From Apostichopus japonicus (taxonomy: Eukaryota; Echinodermata; Holothuroidea; Aspidochirotida; Stichopodidae): a DNA stretch of 64,000 bases. Below, piece after piece: positions 55,315 to 64,000 of the stretch (positions within the stretch are counted from its first letter, which is position 1; each line of letters opens with the position of its first letter). The notes below the pieces were generated by a model. It did not search any database. It was not told where the DNA came from and saw only the letters and a list, made by a program, of their open reading frames with translations. The DNA lies in contig NC_092571.1 in NCBI RefSeq assembly GCF_037975245.1, forward strand, positions 6,036,001 to 6,100,000, given 5' to 3'. The position numbers and the translations under genes are program-made.

Positions 55315-57972
55315 CCGATCATTCGATTGATCGGTAACGAACATTCGATTGATCGGTACCGAACATTCGATTGATCGGTACCGAACATTCGATTGATCGG
55401 TACCGCACATTCGATTGATCGGTACCGAACATTCGATTGATCAATACCGCACATTCGATTGATCGGTACCGCACATTCGATTGTTCGGTACCGCACATTC
55501 GATTGTTCGGTACCGCACATTCGATTGATCCGTATCGAACATTCGATTGATCGGTACCGCACATTCGATTGATCGGTACCGCACATTCGATTGATCAATA
55601 CCGCACATTCGATTGATCGGTACCGCACATTCGATTGATCGGTACCGAACATTCGATTGATCGGGATCGCACATTCGATTGATCGGTACCGAACATTTGA
55701 TTGATCGGTACAGCACATTTGATTGATCGGTACGGAATATTCGATTGATCAATATCGCACATTCGATTGATCGGTACCGCACATTCGATTCATCGGTACC
55801 GCACATTCGATTGATCGGTACCGCACATTCGATTGATCGGTACCGCACATTCGATTGATCGGTAACGAACATTCGATTGATCGGTATTGAACATTCGATT
55901 GATCGGTAGCGATCATTCGATTGATCGGTACCGAACATTCGATTGATCGGTACCGAACATTCGATTGATCGGTACCGAACATTCGATTGATCGGTACCGA
56001 ACATTCGATAGATCGGTACCGCACATTCGATTGATCGGTATCGAACATTCGATTGATCGGTACCGCACAATCGATTGATCGGTACCGAACATTCGATTGA
56101 TCGGTACTGAACATTCGATTGATCAATACCGCACATTCGATTGATCGGTAACGAACATTCGATTGATCGGTATCGAACATTCGATTGATCGGTACCGCAC
56201 AATCGATTGATCGGTACCGAACATTCGATTGATCGGTACTGAACATTCGATTGATCAATACCGCACATTCGATTGATCAGTAACGAACATTCGATTGATC
56301 GGTACCACACATTCGATTGATCGGTAACGAACATTCGATTGATCGGTACCGAACATTCGATTGATCAATACCGCACATTCGATTGATCGGTACCGCACAT
56401 TCGATTGATCGGTACCGAACATTCGATTGATCGAGATCGCACATTCGATTGATCGGTACCGCACATTCGATTGATCGGTACGGTACCGAACATTCGATTG
56501 TTCGGTATCGCACATTAGTTGATCGGTAACGCACATTCGATTGATCAGTACCGAACATTCGATTGATCGGTACCGAACATTCTATTGATCCGTAACGCAC
56601 ATTCGATTGATCGGTACCGTACATTCGATTGTTCGGTACCGCACATTCGATTGATCGGTATCGAACATTCTATTGATCGGTACCGAACATTCGATTGATC
56701 GGTACCGCTCATTCGATTCATCGGTACGGTACCGAACATTCGATTGTTCGGTATCGCACATTAGTTGATCGGTAACTCACATTCGATTGATGTGTACCGC
56801 ACATATGATTGATCGGTACCGCACATTCGATTGATCGGTACCGTACATTCGATTAATCGGTACCGCATATTCGATTGTTCGGTACCGCACATTCGATTGA
56901 TCAATACCACACATTCGATTGATCGGTACCGCACATTCGATTGATCGGTACCGAACATTCGATTGATCAATATCGCACATTCGATTGATCGGTACCGAAC
57001 ATTCGATTGATCGGTACCGAACATTCGATTCATCTTTACCGCACATTCGAATGATCGGTACCGCACATTCGATTGATCGGTACCGCACATTCGACTGTTC
57101 GGTACCGCACATTCGATTGATCGGTATCGAACATTCGATTGATCGGTACCGCACATTCGATTGATCGGTACCGCACATATAATTGATCGGTACCGCACAT
57201 TCGATTGATCGGTACCGCACATTCGATTAATTGGTACCGCACATTCGATTGATCGGTACCGAACATTCGATTGATCGGTACAGCACATTTGATTGATCGG
57301 TACGGAATATTCGATTGATCAATATCGCACATTCGATTGATCGGTACCGAACATTCGATTGATCGGTACCGAACATTCGATACATCGGTACCGCACATTC
57401 GAATGATCAGTACCGCACATTCGATTGATCGGTACCGCACATTCGACTGTTCGGTACCGCACATTCGATTGATCGGTATCGAACATTCGATTGATCGGTA
57501 CCGCACATTCGATTGATCGGTACCGCACATATAATTGATCGGTACCGCACATTCGATTGATCGGTACCGCACATTCGATTAATTGGTACCGCACATTCGA
57601 TTGATCGGTACCGAACATTCGATTGATCGGTACAGCACATTCGATTGATCGGTACCGAACATTCGGTTGATGTGTACCGCATATATGATTGATCGGTACC
57701 GCACATTCGATTGATCGGTACCGAACATTCGATTGATCGGTACCGAACATTCGATTGAACGGTACCGAACATTCGATTGATCGGTACCGAACATTCGATT
57801 GATCGGTACCAAATATTCGATTGATCAATACCGCACATTCGATCGATCGGTACCGAACATTCGATTGATCAATATCGCACATTCGATTGATCGGTACCGA
57901 ACATTCGATTGATCGGTAACGCACATTCGATTGATCGGTACCGCACATTCGATTGATCGGTACCGAACATTC
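55315..57972 (+). repeat. 2.7-kb segment duplicated at -9,742 bp (right copy)
   Basis: Right copy of the segment at 45,573. The right edge is where the left copy reads CATTCTATTGATCTG and this copy reads CATTCGATTGATCAA. Confidence 0.87.
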
Positions 57973-59759
57973 GATTGATCAATACCGCACATTCGATTGA
58001 TCGGTACCGCACATTCGATTGATCGGTACAGCACATTCGACTGATCGGTACCGAACATTCGATTGATGTGTACCGCATATATGATTGATCGGTACCGCAC
58101 ATTCGATTGATCAGTACCGAACATTCGATTGATCGGTACCGAACATTCTATTGATCGGTACCGAACATTCGATTGATCGGTACCGCACATTCGATTGATC
58201 GGTACCGCACATTCGATTCATCGGTACGGTACCGAACATTCGATTGTTCGGTATCGCACATTAGTTGATCGGTAACGCACATTCGATTGATGTGTACCGC
58301 ATATATGATTGATCGGTACCGCACATTCGATTGATCAGTACCGAACATTCGATTGATCGGTACCGAACATTCTATTGATCTGTAACGCACATTCGATTGA
58401 TCGGTACCGCACATTCGATTGATCGGTACCGCACATTCGATTAATCGGTACCGCACATTCGATTGATCGGTACCAAACATTCGATTGATCGGTACCGCAC
58501 ATTCGATTGATCGGTAACGAACATTCGATTGATCGGTACCGCACATTCGATTGATCGGTACCGAACATTCGATTGATCAATACCGCACATTCGATTGATC
58601 GGTACCGAATATTCGATTGATCGGTACCGCACATTCGATTGATCGGTACCGCACATTCGATTAATCGGTACCGCACATTCGATTGATCGGTACCAAACAT
58701 TCGATTGATCGGTACCGCACATTCGATTGATCGGTAACGAACATTCGATTGATCGGTACCGCACATTCGATTGATCGGTACCGAACATTCGATTGATCAA
58801 TACCGCACATTCGATTGATCGCTACCGAACATTCGATTGATCAATACCGCACATTCGATTGATCGGTACCGCACATTCGATTGATCGGTACCGAATATTC
58901 GATTGATCGGTACCGCACATTCGATTGATCGGTACCGCACATTCGATTGATCGGTACCGATCATTCGATTGCTCGGTACCGAACATTCGATTGATCAATA
59001 TCGCACATTCGATTGATCGGTAACGAACATTCAATTGATCAATACCGCACATTCGATTGATCGGTACCGCACATTCGATTGTTCGGTACCGTACATTCGA
59101 TTGATCCGTATCGAACATTCGATTGATCGGTACCGCACATTCGATTGATCGGTACCGCACATTCGATTGATCAATACCGCACATTCGATTGATCGGTACC
59201 GCACATTCGATTGATCGGTACCGCACATTCGATTGATCGGTACCGCACATTCGATTGATCGGTACCGAACATTCGATTGATCGGTAACGTACATTCGATT
59301 GATCAGTACCGAACATTCGATTGATCGGTACCGAACATTCGATTGATCGGTAACGCACATTCGATTGATCGGTACCGCACATTCGATTGATCGGTACCGA
59401 ACATTCGATTGATCGGTACCGAATATTCGATTGATCGGTACCGATCATTCGATTGATCGGTACCGAACATTCGATTGATCGGTACCGAACATTCGATTGA
59501 TCGGTACCGAACATTCGATTGATCGGTACCGCACATTCGATTGATCGGTAACGACCATTCGATTGATCGGTACCGCACAATCGATTGATCGGTACCGAAC
59601 ATTCGATTGATCGGTACTGAACATTCGATTGATCAATACCGCACATTCGATTGCTCGGTAACGAACATTCGATTGATCGGTACCGAACATTCGATTGATC
59701 GGTACCGAACATTCGATTCATCGGTACCGCACATTCGATTAATCGGTACCGCACATTCG

Positions 59760-59786
59760 ATTCATCGGTACGGTACCGAACATTCG
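59760..59786 (+). repeat. partial marker (+5 only) in 1,879-bp repeat, copy 1
   Basis: An ATTCATCGG-type 27-bp unit with duplicated GGTAC is followed by an ordinary ATTGATCGG monomer. It is repeated 1,879 bp downstream at 61,639-61,665, so it predates that duplication. Confidence 0.9.
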
Positions 59787-61638
59787 ATTGATCGGTACCG
59801 AACATTCGATTGATCGGTAACGCACATTCGATTGATCGGTACCGCACATTCGATTGATCGGTACCGAACATTCGATTGATCAATACCGCACATTCGATTG
59901 ATCGGTACCGCACATTCGATTGATCGGTACAGCACATTCGACTGATCGGTACCGAACATTCGATTGATGTGTACCGCATATATGATTGATCGGTACCGCA
60001 CATTCGATTGATCAGTCCCGAACATTCGATTGATCGGTACCGAACATTCTATTGACCGGTACCGAACATTCGATTGATCGGTACCGCACATTCGATTCAT
60101 CGGTACGGTACCGAACATTCGATTGTTCGGTATCGCACATTAGTTGATCGGTAACGCACATTCGATTGATGTGTACCGCATATATGATTGATCGGTACCG
60201 CACATTCGATTGATCAGTACCGAACATTCGATTGATCGGTACCGAACATTCTATTGATCTGTAACGCACATTCGATTGATCGGTACCGCACATTCGATTG
60301 ATCGGTACCGCACATTCGATTAATCGGTACCGCACATTCGATTGATCGGTACCAAACATTCGATTGATCGGTACCGCACATTCGATTGATCGGTAACGAA
60401 CATTCGATTGATCGGTACCGCACATTCGATTGATCGGTACCGAACATTCGATTGATCAATACCGCACATTCGATTGATCGGTACCGAATATTCGATTGAT
60501 CGGTACCGCACATTCGATTGATCGGTACCGCACATTCGATTAATCGGTACCGCACATTCGATTGATCGGTACCAAACATTCGATTGATCGGTACCGCACA
60601 TTCGATTGATCGGTAACGAACATTCGATTGATCGGTACCGCACATTCGATTGATCGGTACCGAACATTCGATTGATCAATACCGCACATTCGATTGATCG
60701 CTACCGAACATTCGATTGATCAATACCGCACATTCGATTGATCGGTACCGCACATTCGATTGATCGGTACCGAATATTCGATTGATCGGTACCGCACATT
60801 CGATTGATCGGTACCGCACATTCGATTGATCGGTACCGATCATTCGATTGCTCGGTACCGAACATTCGATTGATCAATATCGCACATTCGATTGATCGGT
60901 AACGAACATTCAATTGATCAATACCGCACATTCGATTGATCGGTACCGCACATTCGATTGTTCGGTACCGTACATTCGATTGATCCGTATCGAACATTCG
61001 ATTGATCGGTACCGCACATTCGATTGATCGGTACCGCACATTCGATTGATCAATACCGCACATTCGATTGATCGGTACCGCACATTCGATTGATCGGTAC
61101 CGCACATTCGATTGATCGGTACCGCACATTCGATTGATCGGTACCGAACATTCGATTGATCGGTAACGTACATTCGATTGATCAGTACCGAACATTCGAT
61201 TGATCGGTACCGAACATTCGATTGATCGGTAACGCACATTCGATTGATCGGTACCGCACATTCGATTGATCGGTACCGAACATTCGATTGATCGGTACCG
61301 AATATTCGATTGATCGGTACCGATCATTCGATTGATCGGTACCGAACATTCGATTGATCGGTACCGAACATTCGATTGATCGGTACCGAACATTCGATTG
61401 ATCGGTACCGCACATTCGATTGATCGGTAACGACCATTCGATTGATCGGTACCGCACAATCGATTGATCGGTACCGAACATTCGATTGATCGGTACTGAA
61501 CATTCGATTGATCAATACCGCACATTCGATTGCTCGGTAACGAACATTCGATTGATCGGTACCGAACATTCGATTGATCGGTACCGAACATTCGATTCAT
61601 CGGTACCGCACATTCGATTAATCGGTACCGCACATTCG

Positions 61639-61665
61639 ATTCATCGGTACGGTACCGAACATTCG
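61639..61665 (+). repeat. partial marker (+5 only) in 1,879-bp repeat, copy 2
   Basis: This is the second copy of the partial marker at 59,760. The period of 1,879 = 22 x 85 + 9 is explained by one full marker (+4) and one partial marker (+5) per unit. Confidence 0.9.
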
Positions 61666-62599
61666 ATTGATCGGTACCGAACATTCGATTGATCGGTAAC
61701 GCACATTCGATTGATCGGTACCGCACATTCGATTGATCGGTACCGAACATTCGATTGATCAATACCGCACATTCGATTGATCGGTACCGCACATTCGATT
61801 GATCGGTACAGCACATTCGACTGATCGGTACCGAACATTCGATTGATGTGTACCGCATATATGATTGATCGGTACCGCACATTCGATTGATCAGTCCCGA
61901 ACATTCGATTGATCGGTACCGAACATTCTATTGACCGGTACCGAACATTCGATTGATCGGTACCGCACATTCGATTCATCGGTACGGTACCGAACATTCG
62001 ATTGTTCGGTATCGCACATTAGTTGATCGGTAACGCACATTCGATTGATGTGTACCGCATATATGATTGATCGGTACCGCACATTCGATTGATCAGTACC
62101 GAACATTCGATTGATCGGTACCGAACATTCTATTGATCTGTAACGAACATTCGATTGATCGGTACCGCACATTCGATTCATCGGTACCGCACATTCGATT
62201 AATCGGTACCGCACATTCGATTGATCGGTACCGCACATTCGATTGATCGGTACCGCACATTCGATTGATCGGTAACGAACATTCGATTGATCGGTACCGC
62301 ACATTCGATTGATCGGTACCGAACATTCGATTGATCAATACCGCACATTCGATTGATCGGTACCGAATATTCGATTGATCGGTACCGCACATTCGATTGA
62401 TCGGTACCGCACATTCGATTAATCGGTACCGCACATTCGATTGATCGGTACCAAACATTCGATTGATCGGTACCGCACATTCGATTGATCGGTAACGAAC
62501 ATTCGATTGATCGGTACCGCACATTCGATTGATCGGTACCGAACATTCGATTGATCAATACCGCACATTCGATTGATCGGTACCGAACATTCGATTGAT

Positions 62600-64000
62600 C
62601 AATACCGCACATTCGATTGATCGGTACCGCACATTCGATTGATCGGTACCGAATATTCGATTGATCGGTACCGCACATTCGATTGATCGGTACCGCACAT
62701 TCGATTGATCGGTACCGATCATTCGATTGATCGGTACCGAACATTCGATTGATCAATATCGCACATTCGATTGATCGGTAACGAACATTCGATTGATCAA
62801 TACCGCACATTCGATTGATCGGTACCGCACATTCGATTGTTCGGTACCGCACATTCGATTGATCCGTTTCGAACATTCGATTGATCGGTACCGCACATTC
62901 GATTGATCGGTACCGCACATTCGATTGATCAATACCGCACATTCGATTGATCGGTACCGCACATTCGATTGATCGGTACCGCACATTCGATTGATCGGTA
63001 CCGCACATTCGATTGATCGGTACCGCACATTCGATTGATCGGTAACGCACATTCGATTGATCAGTACCGAACATTCGATTGATCGGTACCGAACATTCGA
63101 TTGATCGGTAACGCACATTCGATTGATCGGTACCGCACATTCGATTGATCGGTACCGAACATTCGATTGATCGGTACCGAACATTCGATTGATCGGTACC
63201 GATCATTCGATTGATCGGTACCGAACATTCGATTGATCGGTACCGAACATTCGATTGATCGGTACCGAACATTCGATTGATCGGTACCGCACATTCGATT
63301 GATCGGTACCGACCATTCGATTGATCGGTACCGCACAATCGATTGATCGGTACCGAACATTCGATTGATCGGTACCGAACATTCGATTGATCAATACCGC
63401 ACATTCGATTGATCGGTACCGAACATTCGATTGATCAATACCGCACATTCGATTGATCGGTACCGCACATTCGATTGTTCGGTACCGCACATTCGATTGT
63501 TCGGTACCGCACATTCGATTGATCCGTATCGAACATTCGATTGATCGGTACCGCACATTCGATTGATCGGTACCGCACATTCGATTGATCGGGATCGCAC
63601 ATTCGATTGATCGGTACCGAACATTCGATTGATCGGTACAGCACATTTGATTGATCGGTACGGAATATTCGATTGATCAATATCGCACATTCGATTGATC
63701 GGTACCGCACATTCGATTCATCGGTACCGCACATTCGATTGATCGGTACCGCACATTCGATTGATCGGTAACGAACATTCGATTGATCGGTATTGAACAT
63801 TCGATTGATCGGTAGCGATCATTCGATTGATCGGTACCGAACATTCGATTGATCGGTACCGAACATTCGATTGATCGGTACCGAACATTCGATTGATCGG
63901 TACCGAACATTCGATTGATCGGTACCGCACATTCGATTGATCGGTATCGAACATTCGATTGATCGGTACCGCACAATCGATTGATCGGTACCGAACATTC
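62600..64000 (+). repeat. right end of window, ordinary array
   Basis: Monomers without any marker up to the window edge (1,957 bp from the last marker = 22 x 88 + 21). The final part (63,600-63,960) carries GGTACAGCAC, GGTACGGAATATTCG and the GGTATTGAAC/GGTAGCGATC pair, as at 42.4-42.8, 45.96-46.3 and 49.9-50.3 kb. It is therefore the start of another copy of that block. Confidence 0.85.

Larger units (their letters stand above)
705..62043 (+). repeat. 70-bp compound marker trimer, 76 full copies
   Basis: The marker is three adjacent units of 27, 22 and 21 bp. The first has an extra 5 bp (GGTACGGTACC instead of GGTACC). The second begins ATTGTTCGGTATCG and ends CACATTAG. The third has lost its first A (TAGTTGATCGG). 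Net length is +4. Positions of the T of TAG: 751, 1635, 2013, 2721, 3077, 4533, 4757, 5157, 5623, 6463, 7281, 7834, 8124, 8524, 9523, 10407, 10939, 11845, 12377, 13239, 14348, 15056, 15896, 16560, 17114, 17778, 18486, 19238, 19880, 20434, 20900, 21740, 22580, 22980, 23473, 24137, 24845, 25685, 26349, 26881, 27787, 28627, 28961, 29251, 30003, 30557, 32013, 32501, 33143, 34052, 34829, 35735, 36597, 37481, 38101, 38963, 40331, 41391, 43462, 44302, 44592, 46774, 47020, 50962, 51802, 52092, 52734, 53552, 53842, 54484, 54950, 56516, 56762, 58262, 60141, 62020. Each marker runs from 46 bp before to 23 bp after that T. In the left half a GATCGGGATCG monomer usually sits two units upstream. Confidence 0.93.
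57973..62600 (+). repeat. 1,879-bp tandem repeat, two copies plus a partial third
   Basis: Markers 58,262, 60,141 and 62,020 are spaced exactly 1,879 bp apart. Sequence around 58.3-60.0 and 60.2-61.9 kb matches base for base where checked. The stretch upstream of the markers is offset by one extra monomer in copy 1 (near 58,190). The variants CAGTCCCG and ATTGACCGG at about 60,016/60,054 recur at about 61,895/61,933 but are absent near 58.1 kb, so the third partial copy derives from the second. Confidence 0.87.
1..64000 (+). repeat. 22-bp satellite array filling the entire window
   Basis: Every part of the window reads as head-to-tail copies of a 22-bp unit with first half ATTGATCGGTA and second half CCGCACATTCG or CCGAACATTCG. 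There are about 2,894 units. Each carries the 8-bp palindrome CGGTACCG, a GATC and three CpGs. Recurrent monomer classes differ at a few bases: GATCAATACC, ATTGTTCGG, GATCCGTATCGAAC, GATCGGGATCG, ATTCATCGG, ATTAATCGG, GGTATTGAAC, GGTAGCGATC, GGTAACG and GCACAATCG. No stretch lacking the monomer was seen, so there is no gene-bearing interval to describe. Known biology: arrays of this size and purity are typical of eukaryotic constitutive heterochromatin. Inference: the array extends past both ends, because the window starts and stops inside it. The family is not one I recognise. Confidence 0.98.

Noticed and set aside
1-64000. CRISPR array
   Set aside because: The repeats are directly adjacent with no spacers; variation is scattered point changes, and the unit is 22 bp over 64 kb with no cas-like genes.
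1-64000. Telomeric repeat array
   Set aside because: The unit is 22 bp, about half GC, and lacks a G-rich strand bias or runs of G of the kind found in telomeres.
1-64000. Repetitive surface, ice-nucleation or effector protein gene in a bacterium
   Set aside because: A coding repeat would be expected in multiples of 3 bp with one conserved frame; this unit is 22 bp with frame-shifting markers, and no non-repeat ends are present.
1-64000. Whole window as an assembly or synthetic artefact
   Set aside because: Not excluded by sequence alone, but ordered variant cassettes, graded divergence between copies and nested duplications look like natural satellite evolution. Individual perfect copies such as the 909-bp pair still need read support.

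Overview
The whole 64 kb window is one uninterrupted tandem array of a 22-bp monomer. The first half of the monomer is ATTGATCGGTA; the second half is CCGCACATTCG or CCGAACATTCG. I found no unique sequence, gene, RNA gene, transposable element or promoter. The window opens on base 1 of a monomer and stops on base 21 of another, so the array very probably continues beyond both ends. A satellite block of this size points to eukaryotic heterochromatin (pericentromeric, centromeric, subtelomeric or sex-chromosome satellite). The species cannot be told from the sequence. The monomer is about 45-50% GC and keeps three CpG sites per 22 bp, which suggests weak germline CpG methylation or recent amplification.

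The repeat lattice is very regular. The only length changes I could find are: 76 copies of a compound 70-bp 'marker' trimer (+4 bp each), five partial markers (+5 each), one half marker (-1), one single-base deletion near 7,605 (-1), and two copies of a 3-bp insertion at 33,351 and 34,260 (+3 each). These sum to +333. 64,000 minus 333 is 63,667, which is 22 x 2,894 minus 1, exactly what the partial last monomer requires. All intervals between consecutive markers equal 22n+4 or are explained by one of the listed indels.

Layout: 1-10.1 kb is a mixed block with irregular marker spacing. 10.1-12.9 kb is a 1,438-bp tandem duplication. 14.3-29 kb holds long higher-order repeats of about 3.3-3.4 kb, with three recognisable copies that differ by whole monomers. 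29-32.8 kb is a mixed continuation. 32.8-34.7 kb is a 909-bp tandem duplication carrying an inverted monomer. 36.1-39.1 kb is a duplication of about 1.5 kb. 39.1-41.3 kb is nearly marker-free. From about 41.7 kb to the end the variant spectrum changes and nested duplications dominate (offsets 7,500, 1,122, 9,742, 1,750, 466 and 1,879 bp).

Long open frames exist on the minus strand (up to 980 codons), but they follow from the repeat. 22 is not a multiple of 3 and the minus-strand monomer has no stop in any frame, so all three frames read the same 22-residue cycle. I do not annotate them as genes. No gene system was found; the points of interest are the array's structure and how it evolved.
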